Part shown: positions 36,604 to 45,382 of the stretch, piece after piece
Numbering within the stretch: the first letter of the stretch is position 1
How the letters are laid out: each line of letters starts with the position of its first letter
Assembly: GCF_009812035.1 (NCBI RefSeq)
Contig: NZ_VZIZ01000017.1
Span: forward strand, 53,044-117,043
DNA length: 64,000 nucleotides
Reading direction: 5' to 3'
Source: Psychrobacter nivimaris
Lineage (GTDB): Bacteria; Pseudomonadota; Gammaproteobacteria; Pseudomonadales; Moraxellaceae
Made by a program: the position numbers and the translations under genes
Notes under the pieces: generated by a model
Told to the model about the DNA's origin: nothing
The model's database searches: none
The model's input: the letters and a program-made list of their open reading frames with translations, nothing else

Positions 36604-37560
36604 CTACTTCCGATTCTTCCGCGTTTTCAAACGACGTAAGCGCTTTTCTTCCTCTTTCGCCTTTTTCTTCTCTTCAGCAGCGAGTCGTTGTTCAGCGACG
36701 ACGATTTCTTCCGCTTCAGTCATCGCTGGTGTTTCTAGCGTGATGCGACCAATCTTTGCGCTACGCAGCTCGTTAATCAGAATCTCAGACATACGGTACG
36801 TATCGACTTGATTGCCAGCGCGTACACAGCCGCGATTACGTCCAGCGACTTCAAAGAACTCCCAATCAGTCTTTGGCAGCTCTTCAATTTTATAGCGAGT
36901 TTTTAGCAGCTCAGGATAGGCTTGCATCAAGTACTCAGCGGTATAGCTGGCTACATCAGCGAAGTCAAAAGCAGTATCACGAATACCGCCTGTCGCTGCT
37001 AAACGATAACCAGAGTTTTCGTTTTCAACTTTTGGCCAGAGCATACCGGGCGTGTCATAGAGCATGATGTCATCGTCGAGCTTAATTAGCTGCTGCGATT
37101 TGGTCACGGCTGGCTCATCGCCTGTCTTCGCCACAGCGCGTCCTGCTAGCGTATTGATCAGCGTTGATTTACCAACGTTTGGAATACCCATAATCATCGC
37201 TTTGATTTGGCGACCAGTCCTGACTTTATTGGGTACGAGATGCTTACAGATAGCGATAATACGTTTTACATCATTGGCTTTTTCAGTATCGCACGCAATG
37301 GCTTTGACCCCATCTTGCTGCTCGAGATAATCCATCCATGCTTGAGTCAACTCAGGATCGGCAAGGTCAGCTTTGTTCAGGATTTTGATAACAGGTTTTT
37401 CACCGCGTAGTGCTGCGACCATTGGGTTTTCACTACTATAAGGAATACGCGCATCGATGACCTCGATGACCAAATCCATCTGCGGCATGACTTCTTTGAT
37501 TTCGTTACGGGCTTTGTTCATATGCCCAGGGAACCACTGAATACTTGCTCTCTTATCCAT
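36604..37560 (-). CDS. ylqF: ribosome biogenesis GTPase YlqF/RbgA
   Basis: 318-residue circularly permuted GTPase that acts in late 50S subunit assembly. The motifs appear in permuted order: G4 NKAD (about 62-65), then G1 GIPNVGKSTLIN, then G3 DTPGM. The start MDKRASIQWFPGHMNKAR is characteristic. The C-terminal tail is a Lys/Arg/Glu-rich helix (AAEEKKKAKEEEKRLRRLK), suited to rRNA contact. Confidence 0.94.
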   Translation of the reverse strand: MDKRASIQWFPGHMNKARNEIKEVMPQMDLVIEVIDARIPYSSENPMVAALRGEKPVIKILNKADLADPELTQAWMDYLEQQDGVKAIACDTEKANDVKRIIAICKHLVPNKVRTGRQIKAMIMGIPNVGKSTLINTLAGRAVAKTGDEPAVTKSQQLIKLDDDIMLYDTPGMLWPKVENENSGYRLAATGGIRDTAFDFADVASYTAEYLMQAYPELLKTRYKIEELPKTDWEFFEVAGRNRGCVRAGNQVDTYRMSEILINELRSAKIGRITLETPAMTEAEEIVVAEQRLAAEEKKKAKEEEKRLRRLKTRKNRK

Positions 37561-37685
37561 CTGCTTTCATAACCTTTTATAAAAAATGCTAAAAGTAAAA
37601 CAATCAACGTTTACTTTCTAATGGTGTCCAGTTTACTACAGAACCACCTTGCTCACGGCACAATTTCACCCAACCAGCTTTGTCA

Positions 37686-40600
37686 TTACGCCTGATTTTG
37701 GTTTTCTGTTTCCTTGTGTGCTGGTGGTAATGGGGCAAGGTAACCAATCAATAGTATTAAGCTGCCTGCACCAAGGAAGGATATCACTCGCCAAATTGCC
37801 TCAGTCTGTGACAAATCTACCAAGACCAGCTTGAGAACGACAATACCTAATAATCCAATACCCATAAACCAAAGCGCGCGCTGCCAATAGCGGCTGGCAA
37901 GGATAGTGGCGACCAAGGCTAAGAGCGTCCATAAAATTGTCAGTCCAGTTTGTACTTGCTCGCTTTGCCATGCGCCGCCTTGATAGTCATTCCAAAGTGG
38001 CGTACCAATAAAGGCGTGTAGCGTTCTGACCAACATGCTGGAAATTAACCAAAAACTGATTAGTCCCAATATAATTAGCAAATTCTCAGTGGTGAATACG
38101 CGCTTAGATTTGGCAGTAGCACTCGAATCGATAACGGTGTCATTGCGACGGCGTTGGCTGATGTAATACAGACTAAAGCCAACCGATAGCGTCAGCCAAG
38201 ATGTGATGTCATATAGGTTGAACAATGGAAAATAAGACATTCCCCAAATCACACCATCATAAGACCAATTGGTAAGAACAACCCACAGTAAAGCAATGGG
38301 AGCAAAAATGGCAGCGCATCCTAATAGTGCCTGTTGCCAATTAAACCAATATAGCAGACCTTGTTTTGACGTTTTATTAGTTGATGTACTTTTTTTATTT
38401 TGACTAATATAACGATGATTGAACCATGACCCAGATAATATGAGAGCTGCTGAAAACAAGAAGGCCATCACGCCATCAGAGTCTGGCAGTCCATAATGTG
38501 CAGCGGCAGCAATCAGTAAGATACCTGTCCCTAGCCAGCTTGCAGCAGTATAGCGTGAGGCGTTTTTATTATCAGACCATGTTTTTAACCATAGTTGCCC
38601 CATGACTAACCAGCCAATTATTAACCCTATGAACACCAACCATTCCGCTGTTACCCAAGTCAAATTTCGCTCAAACTTTTGTGGCAGTTGCAGTATCAGC
38701 ATAAAGTAAAATAGAGCTAACAATCCATGATTAAGCTGCCTAATTTCTGCCCATGGACGATAGCGATTGATAACCAAATAAGCGATCAAGCTCATAAGTA
38801 CTGCTAGTGCAATTACCGTCGTGCTTGATTGCCAGATATCAAACCAATGATGCAAATCAAGCATCAGTACTTGTAGCATCCAAGCCATCGCGGTCAGTGT
38901 CAAAAATTTGATGAATCTAGGGCTGTGCCAAACGAATTTGAATACGCGGCTCTGACTATTGACAGAAGCTAGCCATTGCTGCGCCGCTTGCGTACTGACA
39001 CCCAGCGCACGGGCATAGCTGGTCAATGTATCTGATGTACCGTCCAATGTTTGTGATTGTATTACTGAGGATCGAGATTGTATTACTGAGGATGTTGTAG
39101 CGCTTTTATTGTCAAGGTTATTACTACCGTCTAACGTATTAATCAGCGCGGCAGGGGAGTTGCTAGCGCGTAATATAAAGACGGTCGCTAGATAACTGAG
39201 CGCTGAAATACTAAAGGCTAAAACGGGATAGTCTTGGATAGAGAATATCGCTGTTGTCACTAGCATACCAATACTGACGAGCTGTAATAGCAAGCCGAAT
39301 AACACCGACCATGATCGCAGCGAACGCCTGCCAAACCATACTAGCGCCAATCCTTGTACAGACCAACCAAAAGCAATCCATTCAGCATCTAGCGCCAACG
39401 GAATAACGAGCGCAAAAAATCCTAATCCTAACGCCAGCATACCTTCAGTGATTAAAGCATAGCGTCTACTGCGCTGGATGAACAACCAGCCCATCCCAAG
39501 ATAAACCGTAGCCAAAATGGCACTGGTAATCGTGAGGGCGTTAGAGATGTCGTTTAGTAAGGCAGAAAATAAACCAAAAGCCAGTAGCGGTACTGAAAAC
39601 AGTAAGCCCGTATCAATAGGGAATACATAGGCGCTGCCTACATGGGCTTTGTCCAAGTGTTTTGTATTATCTACATTATCAGCATGACTGAGGTCTTTTT
39701 CGTTTAGTGCATTATAGGTGATGATTTGCTGCGCATAACGAATGACGACAAATAAGTAAAGCAGCCAGTGTAAGGTTACTAATGCTACCAATGACCAGCG
39801 CTGCGTCTCAATGACGGCGCTTAGGTTTTCGCTGATACCCCAATAGTATGCCAAGCCAAATGTCACAGTCACACCGAATAGATTTAATATTTTCCACGGT
39901 CGATAGTGAGCAATGACAGCAATGGTGACGTTTAGCAGTAGATAATAGCTGAATAAGATGACCAAGCTGCCAGTATCTTCACTGGTCAAAATCGGTGCAA
40001 AAAATCCACCCGATAATGCCAACAATGCTAATGGGAAGGCGTTTTGACGTACGGCGAGAGCAATGGTAATGGCAGACAATAACCCAAGCCCGATAAAGCT
40101 TGGGATACTAGGAATGATTTCATAAACACTGTAAGCGAAAAAGGTGCTTAGATAGGCAATCGCTAAGCCTGCGCCCTGTAGCGTAATCCCATATGAAAAG
40201 CGTTTTGCAGTCAGCTTTAACCCAAGCGCTGCCAATGCTAACCCTGTAACGCCAACTGCTATCAACTTTGTGGCAATCGAAATCTCGATATATTCGCTTA
40301 ATAAGCGAAGCAGGAGCACCACACCTACTAGCAGAACCAATACGCCGACTCGCACGACTAAATTGCCACCGAAAAACCAGTTTTTGATTGAATGAATCAG
40401 TGAGGTAACGATAGGTAGTGAGCGTTCATCTGGCTCAATCGGTGCGGTAGACGCCGTGTTTTTCGTATTTATCGAGGCGTTATCGTCTATAGATTTATCG
40501 TCATAGATACTTGATGCTGCATGTATGGTTGAGTTTGAAGCAACGGTAGGAAGCGGTGGTGGTGATACAGGCAGCTGATTATCTGGAGAAGAGTGTTGTG

Positions 40601-40907
40601 AGTCAAAAGCTATTTCTTCAGCATCATGGTCTTTAGCGTCACTGTCTTTAGGAGCATTGTCTTTAAGATCATGATCGTCAGTAGCAGTGTTGCGCGCATA
40701 ATTGCTTCCATCGACGAAAGGTGCAGACGGAGGCGTCATACTACGATGTCTTTGCTGCTCAAGCTCAGCTTGCAGCGTCGTTACATCGCGGCGTAGATGC
40801 TCGATTTTTCGAGCTATCCTAGTATATAACGCGACCACTACGATCAATAAAATCGTAAAAGCCAGCCAGCCCAACTGGGTCACCATTAGATACAACATCT
40901 TCGTCAC
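37686..40907 (-). CDS. DUF2339 multi-spanning membrane protein
   Basis: 1073 residues with a very large number of predicted membrane helices (well over 20). An N-terminal helix and coiled coil (LRRDVTTLQAELEQQRHR) precede an acidic, Asp/Lys-repeat linker of about 120 residues. The transmembrane block then starts at WFFGGNLVVRVGVLVLLVGVVLLLRLL, the DUF2339 signature. The function is unknown. The start is a GTG at 40907 or an ATG at 40898; neither has a strong ribosome site. A 21-bp in-frame tandem duplication (39055-39093) gives repeated SSVIQS. It stands alone. Confidence 0.85.
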   Translation of the reverse strand: MTKMLYLMVTQLGWLAFTILLIVVVALYTRIARKIEHLRRDVTTLQAELEQQRHRSMTPPSAPFVDGSNYARNTATDDHDLKDNAPKDSDAKDHDAEEIAFDSQHSSPDNQLPVSPPPLPTVASNSTIHAASSIYDDKSIDDNASINTKNTASTAPIEPDERSLPIVTSLIHSIKNWFFGGNLVVRVGVLVLLVGVVLLLRLLSEYIEISIATKLIAVGVTGLALAALGLKLTAKRFSYGITLQGAGLAIAYLSTFFAYSVYEIIPSIPSFIGLGLLSAITIALAVRQNAFPLALLALSGGFFAPILTSEDTGSLVILFSYYLLLNVTIAVIAHYRPWKILNLFGVTVTFGLAYYWGISENLSAVIETQRWSLVALVTLHWLLYLFVVIRYAQQIITYNALNEKDLSHADNVDNTKHLDKAHVGSAYVFPIDTGLLFSVPLLAFGLFSALLNDISNALTITSAILATVYLGMGWLFIQRSRRYALITEGMLALGLGFFALVIPLALDAEWIAFGWSVQGLALVWFGRRSLRSWSVLFGLLLQLVSIGMLVTTAIFSIQDYPVLAFSISALSYLATVFILRASNSPAALINTLDGSNNLDNKSATTSSVIQSRSSVIQSQTLDGTSDTLTSYARALGVSTQAAQQWLASVNSQSRVFKFVWHSPRFIKFLTLTAMAWMLQVLMLDLHHWFDIWQSSTTVIALAVLMSLIAYLVINRYRPWAEIRQLNHGLLALFYFMLILQLPQKFERNLTWVTAEWLVFIGLIIGWLVMGQLWLKTWSDNKNASRYTAASWLGTGILLIAAAAHYGLPDSDGVMAFLFSAALILSGSWFNHRYISQNKKSTSTNKTSKQGLLYWFNWQQALLGCAAIFAPIALLWVVLTNWSYDGVIWGMSYFPLFNLYDITSWLTLSVGFSLYYISQRRRNDTVIDSSATAKSKRVFTTENLLIILGLISFWLISSMLVRTLHAFIGTPLWNDYQGGAWQSEQVQTGLTILWTLLALVATILASRYWQRALWFMGIGLLGIVVLKLVLVDLSQTEAIWRVISFLGAGSLILLIGYLAPLPPAHKETENQNQA
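39055..39093 (-). repeat. 21-bp tandem duplication inside the DUF2339 gene
   Basis: GATTGTATTACTGAGGAT occurs at 39055-39072 and again at 39076-39093, period 21, so the reading frame is kept and the loop between membrane segments gains seven residues. Confidence 0.8.
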
Positions 40908-41011
40908 TCAATCCAGTTTATAGTAAAGTGATAATGACGTGATTTGATAAGAAGCACAAGACTACTCTGATTACTGGGCTAAAAGACAAATGCTAGAATG
41001 ACACTCAAAAT

Positions 41012-41046
41012 AAAAGGGTAGCTTAATAATTAAGCCACCCTTTTTA
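41012..41046 (-). terminator. terminator of the dienelactone hydrolase gene
   Basis: AAAAGGGTAGCTTA pairs with TAAGCCACCCTTTT with one mismatch; A/T tails on both sides. Confidence 0.85.
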
Positions 41047-41070
41047 ATAGTCTTTATACCAAATCGTTTT

Positions 41071-41808
41071 TTATGCTAAATTGGCTTTCATAAACTCAAG
41101 CATGTTTTCCCAGCTTTGCTTAGCAGCAGCTTCATTGTAGCCAAGATCTACTTCGTTTTTGGCTGCGCGCTCATCGGCATGCGGATTGGTAAAGCCATGT
41201 TTGGCATTGTCATAGACGTCGATAGTGTAATCAACATCGGCTGCATCTAGCTCTGATTTTAGACCTTCGATAGCATCCATTGATACCATTGAGTCATCAC
41301 GGCCATGAGCGACCAACACTTTTGCTGCAAAGTTTTTGTCTGCTGGCTGCTTTGGCGTTGGGTTACCATGGAACGTAGCAACCGCTTTTAGCGGCATGCC
41401 TTCGCGAGCCATATCTAGTACAACTTTACCACCGAAGCAGTAACCGATTGCGCCTAGGTTATCACCATCGACTGATAACTGATCGCTGAAATCATTCAAA
41501 ATTAAGCGGCAGCGTGCCATTAGCATGTCTTGATCGGCCAGTACTTGCTCCATCCACATGTTTGCCTGCGCTGCATCAGTAGTTAATTTGCCTTCACCGT
41601 AAACGTCCATAGCGACTGCTGCATAGCCCGCTTCTGCCAAACGCTCAACCACTGATTTTGGATGATCGACCACGCCCCACCATTCTGGTGCAACCAAGAT
41701 ACCTGCTGCTGGATTTTCATCTGAAGCGTTTTCTGGTAGTGCTACATAACTGATAAGTTCTACACCATTCTCGGTAGTACTGATTAATTCAAACGTCTTA
41801 ATTGACAT
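41071..41808 (-). CDS. dienelactone hydrolase family protein
   Basis: 245-residue alpha/beta hydrolase. The catalytic triad is Cys 124 (IGYCFGGK), an Asp at 171-172 (AHGRDDSM) and His 204 (NAKHGF), and the family Glu is at 42 (APEWWG). These are the DLH features, with Cys in place of Ser. True dienelactone hydrolase acts in chlorocatechol breakdown, but no such pathway is nearby; a general carboxylesterase role is more likely. AAGGA precedes the ATG; its own terminator follows. Confidence 0.88.
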   Translation of the reverse strand: MSIKTFELISTTENGVELISYVALPENASDENPAAGILVAPEWWGVVDHPKSVVERLAEAGYAAVAMDVYGEGKLTTDAAQANMWMEQVLADQDMLMARCRLILNDFSDQLSVDGDNLGAIGYCFGGKVVLDMAREGMPLKAVATFHGNPTPKQPADKNFAAKVLVAHGRDDSMVSMDAIEGLKSELDAADVDYTIDVYDNAKHGFTNPHADERAAKNEVDLGYNEAAAKQSWENMLEFMKANLA

Positions 41809-41953
41809 ATTATTGTCCTTTTTTATGTTGTGAGTTTTAATTATTCGTCATTGTGATGGTTCGTTTTTCTAACTCGTACTACCTTAACGCCCATGTCTAG
41901 CAAAAACAGCTATAATACTGTAACGCTCTTTATCAAAATGCTACTGCGACTTT

Positions 41954-42583
41954 ATGACTATAAATTTGTTAAACAAAAATAATGACCAATCAGACTTAAA
42001 CTTAGGTCTCGATGTAGCGCCCACGCCTGCGCAATCGGTGAGTTTGTGCCCTGATAGTGCCGATGTCGATTCTAATGCTGATGCTGACTCTAAGTATGAG
42101 TCCGAGCCACTACGTCCGCAGTTTTGGTCGCGATTTGCGTTAACAGAACTAAACCATAGCGAGTGGGAAGCACTGTGCGATGGTTGCGGCAGTTGCTGCT
42201 TGATTAAGTACATCGATGAAGATGAAAGCGGCAATGTGGATGAGGAGCTGGTCGAATATACCGATGTCACCTGCCAGTTGATGGACTGCGCGACGGGGTA
42301 TTGCAGTCACTATGCAACGCGTCAGGAGCACGTACCAGACTGTATTCAGCTGACTATGGACAACTTACCCAAGATGATGTGGCTACCATCGCACTGCGCT
42401 TATAAGCGTTTGTATAAAGGGCAGGGCTTACCAAGTTGGCATTTATTATTGACTGGGGATGCTGTGGTAACACAACAACAAATGCGAGCGGCCAACGTGG
42501 GCGTCGCCGGTCGCTGTGTCACGGAAATCGGTATGTCTGATGAAGAGATGGAAACGCGGGTGGTTAACTGGGTTAACCCTTAG
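41954..42583 (+). CDS. YcgN-family cysteine cluster protein (UPF0260)
   Basis: 209 residues. The core from residue ~55 has the conserved FWSRFALTELNHSEWEALCDGCGSCCLIK, CQLMDCATGYCSHY, PDCIQLT and LPSHCAYKRLY segments. Their many cysteines suggest a metal or iron-sulfur site, as in the YkgJ/UPF0260 group. About 50 extra N-terminal residues are Asp/Ser-rich and not conserved. The function is unknown. It lies divergent from the hydrolase gene and convergent with the DUF4105 gene, seven bases away. Confidence 0.9.
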   Translation: MTINLLNKNNDQSDLNLGLDVAPTPAQSVSLCPDSADVDSNADADSKYESEPLRPQFWSRFALTELNHSEWEALCDGCGSCCLIKYIDEDESGNVDEELVEYTDVTCQLMDCATGYCSHYATRQEHVPDCIQLTMDNLPKMMWLPSHCAYKRLYKGQGLPSWHLLLTGDAVVTQQQMRAANVGVAGRCVTEIGMSDEEMETRVVNWVNP

Positions 42584-42590
42584 TCTACAG

Positions 42591-43940
42591 TTAGTTAGAT
42601 GCCTGAGCAGTAGATTTGGCTTTTGCTTCCGCACTGGCTTGCGAGTTAGCCAATGCTGGTATCGGAATATCTTGACGAATCTGCTGTGAGAATTTATGGC
42701 TGTTTTTATCTCTATCGATATCAGACTGTGAGTTAACTTGATTATCAAAGCCTTTTGCTTTCGGGTTAATATGGGTACGCTCATACCACGTATTCATTGA
42801 CCAAGGCTGGTTGTTCTTTTCTGGCGCCGCATCCAACATGCCTACATCATATAGATAGTTCGGTAACCAACCAGACACCCAAATCCGATAATCCCATGGC
42901 AAACGATCGCCACTAACGATACGCGCCATATAAAAGATAATATTGGTACAGTTGCTAATCAATGTATTGTACCAAGCAGGTTTAGCGTTCAAATCATCAG
43001 CCGCAGTCAGATAAGATTCAAATAGCGACCTCACTTCATGCTGTTGCAAATTGCTAATAGGAAACAGATAAACCTGCTCGCCGCGCGCATTGCTACGGGT
43101 ATAGATAATGTCGCGTTCTTCTGCGGCAATCAGGCTCAGCTCATAACGTCGAAAAAAACCAGCAAGCGCTGAAAAAGACTCGCCATCTTCTTTACGAATC
43201 TCAAATGAAAAGGCAAGTGGTCTATCATCTTCGAATCGAAAGCTAACTAAGGTATGAGCGATTAGCGGTCCCATCCAATAAGAGTTGGTTACATCAACGC
43301 CCGAGAGTTTAGACAAATCAATCGTACGGGTATCCCAGTGTTCAATGGCATCCTCTTCAGTTTGCCAATCAAAGTTACGAACATTGGTTAAGGTAATCAA
43401 GTCAGGGTTAGTCGCATCGCGCTCATAGGAGACTCGCTGGTCGACCTCAGCCATCCATTCTCGATCTTGTTTCGGTTCGATAGAAAAAAACCAACCTAGA
43501 CCCACGAGCCAAACAGCGCCATATATACCGATAAGTAGTTTGGTTGCTGTGCCTTGATTAATTGATTTTCTACTAGATAGTGAGTCACTGTGCAATACTC
43601 TTGTGACGACATTCCAATAACGTGTACTTAGCAGCGCAGCTAATATGCCTACAATTGCTATTGTCGCAAGCCAAGTTAATACTGAGCTGACGCCGTATTG
43701 ATACCAAATCGCGAGTAATAACCATAGCGCTGATAACAATAACGTAACGGCAATTAAAAAAGTCACAAGACGCTGGCGCCATGTAGGCTTTGGCTGATTG
43801 CTATCTGATGGGCTGTTTTTTGATGTTTCGCGTTTTAAGTCCAGACTCTCTAAACCACGGCTCTCTAAGCCACGACTGTCTGACAGTCGACTACGCGTAT
43901 GCGACGAGAGTAAGCGAGAAAAGAAGGAACGTAGCGACAT
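42591..43940 (-). CDS. DUF4105 (Lnb-like) membrane protein
   Basis: About 449 residues. A basic N-terminus carries a five-residue duplicated SRGLE unit, then three membrane helices (about 57-78, 84-104, 135-152), then a periplasmic domain of the DUF4105/Lnb N-terminal type. The likely catalytic Cys 331 is in LISNCTNIIFY and a conserved His 229 in LIAHTLVSFRF. In Enterococcus a DUF4105 protein, Lnb, moves an acyl chain within lipoproteins; whether this one does so is not known. The start is the ATG at 43940; the frame runs on to a TTG at 43979. It lies close to corC and lnt. Confidence 0.82.
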   Translation of the reverse strand: MSLRSFFSRLLSSHTRSRLSDSRGLESRGLESLDLKRETSKNSPSDSNQPKPTWRQRLVTFLIAVTLLLSALWLLLAIWYQYGVSSVLTWLATIAIVGILAALLSTRYWNVVTRVLHSDSLSSRKSINQGTATKLLIGIYGAVWLVGLGWFFSIEPKQDREWMAEVDQRVSYERDATNPDLITLTNVRNFDWQTEEDAIEHWDTRTIDLSKLSGVDVTNSYWMGPLIAHTLVSFRFEDDRPLAFSFEIRKEDGESFSALAGFFRRYELSLIAAEERDIIYTRSNARGEQVYLFPISNLQQHEVRSLFESYLTAADDLNAKPAWYNTLISNCTNIIFYMARIVSGDRLPWDYRIWVSGWLPNYLYDVGMLDAAPEKNNQPWSMNTWYERTHINPKAKGFDNQVNSQSDIDRDKNSHKFSQQIRQDIPIPALANSQASAEAKAKSTAQASN

Positions 43941-44206
43941 AGGGTTTGCTTTGATAAATAAAGGCTTTGACCATAGCAAAGTTTATAACACGCTGACAAT
44001 ACAATTTGAGTGAATTTGTCGTTGAATGTCGGTGAGCCTTGCGATAAAGTGAAGCTAATTTGTACTAGCTAGTTTGTTATTCATGCAGTAATTAATAACA
44101 AACCAGCTGTTTTATTTGCTACTTTTATCCCCATCTAGGCTCTACTTATTTTTTTATTGAATACTATTCTAATTTTTATTAACTAAAGAGGTTAAATCAC
44201 ACCATC

Positions 44207-45106
44207 ATGTCTGACGACACTCCCAGCCCGAGTAGTTGGTCGATGCGCGGCTTAAAACGCTGGCTATCGACCGCCCCCGAAACCCGTGATGAATTGATTC
44301 GTCTGGTACAAGACTCGCGCCAGTTTTTAGAGCCTGATACGGTCGATATGCTAGAAGGCGTGCTAGATTTGCCTGCGACCCAAGTCCGCGAAATCATGAC
44401 GCCGCGTCCGCAAGTGATTGGCTTGCACGAGAGCACCAGTCTTGCCGAAGTGATGGACATCATTCTTGAGACCACTCACTCGCGCTATCCTGTTTTTGAC
44501 AGTCAAGATGATGATGCCGTCATCGGTATCTTGTTGGCAAAAGACTTGATTCCGATTCTGGTACATATGGTTCGCAACCAAGAAGACAAAATTGACAGTA
44601 AGCGTCTCAGAGACTTGGTGCGCCAGCCGTTATATATCAGTGAAACGGCTCGTTCTGATACCTTGCTACGCTCATTGCAGCGCACCCAAGTACATATGGC
44701 GATTGTCGTTGATGAGTTTGGTAACTTCGGTGGTGTGGTCACCATGGAAGATTTGTTGGAAGAAATCGTTGGCGACATCGTCGATGAGCATGATGACTTT
44801 GATGAAGACAGCGACATCAATAACATTGTCCCTGATCCAGAAAAACCAAATACATGGCGTGTTCAAGCGTCTACAGTAATCGAAGACTGTAATGATGAGC
44901 TGGGTAGTCGTTTTGACGATACCGATGTCGATACGATGGGCGGTCTGGTCATGCAAGCACTTGGCTTCGTTGGTGATTTAGAGGGCGAGAGCGTCGTGAT
45001 AGATGATTGGAAGATTACTATTACCGATGTCGAAGGGCGATTTATCCAAAATTTAGAGTTGACCAAAACCAATGCCGAGCAACAGATATTAATAGGCAGC
45101 CACTAG
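44207..45106 (+). CDS. corC: CorC/HlyC-type CBS-domain protein
   Basis: 299 residues without membrane domain. It begins with a leader, then REIMTPRPQVIGLHES and DTLLRSLQRTQVHMAIVVDEFGNFGGVVTMEDLLEEIVGDIVDEHD, the paired CBS domains, and a CorC_HlyC C-terminal domain (about 215-285). It is linked to Mg/Co efflux in enterics (CorC/YbeX), although the role may be in ribosome or ion homeostasis. The corC-lnt order is conserved in gammaproteobacteria. Confidence 0.93.
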   Translation: MSDDTPSPSSWSMRGLKRWLSTAPETRDELIRLVQDSRQFLEPDTVDMLEGVLDLPATQVREIMTPRPQVIGLHESTSLAEVMDIILETTHSRYPVFDSQDDDAVIGILLAKDLIPILVHMVRNQEDKIDSKRLRDLVRQPLYISETARSDTLLRSLQRTQVHMAIVVDEFGNFGGVVTMEDLLEEIVGDIVDEHDDFDEDSDINNIVPDPEKPNTWRVQASTVIEDCNDELGSRFDDTDVDTMGGLVMQALGFVGDLEGESVVIDDWKITITDVEGRFIQNLELTKTNAEQQILIGSH

Positions 45107-45163
45107 CTTGCTTATAGTGTCACGATAATTGGTCAATGAATAAAACTTGTCAGCAAATTCCAT

Positions 45164-45192
45164 AAAAAACACGATGAAAAATCGTGTTTTTT
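45164..45192 (+). terminator. terminator of corC
   Basis: AAAAAACACGAT-GAAA-AATCGTGTTTTTT: near-perfect stem with T-run. Its presence means lnt may have its own promoter. Confidence 0.88.
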
Positions 45193-45382
45193 GCTTTCTG
45201 CCTTTTGAACTTTAGAATGAGGTTTTAGCTACGCAAATTTACCCACTTGTAGGTTTTGACTGGTATCATGGGTGGGTTTTATTTGTGGCCCTGCATAAAG
45301 CATTGTGCAGTCAGGTTTTGCGTGAGTGTTATCTCATCGCTTAGCTGAGAAATTTTAGAAAATATGGTTTTGGATAACTGCT

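Noticed and set aside
43840..43880. Short direct repeat CTCTCTAA-CCACGG considered as a possible CRISPR or regulatory repeat
   Set aside because: It is a 15-bp in-frame duplication within the DUF4105 gene encoding repeated SRGLE; only two units and no spacers.
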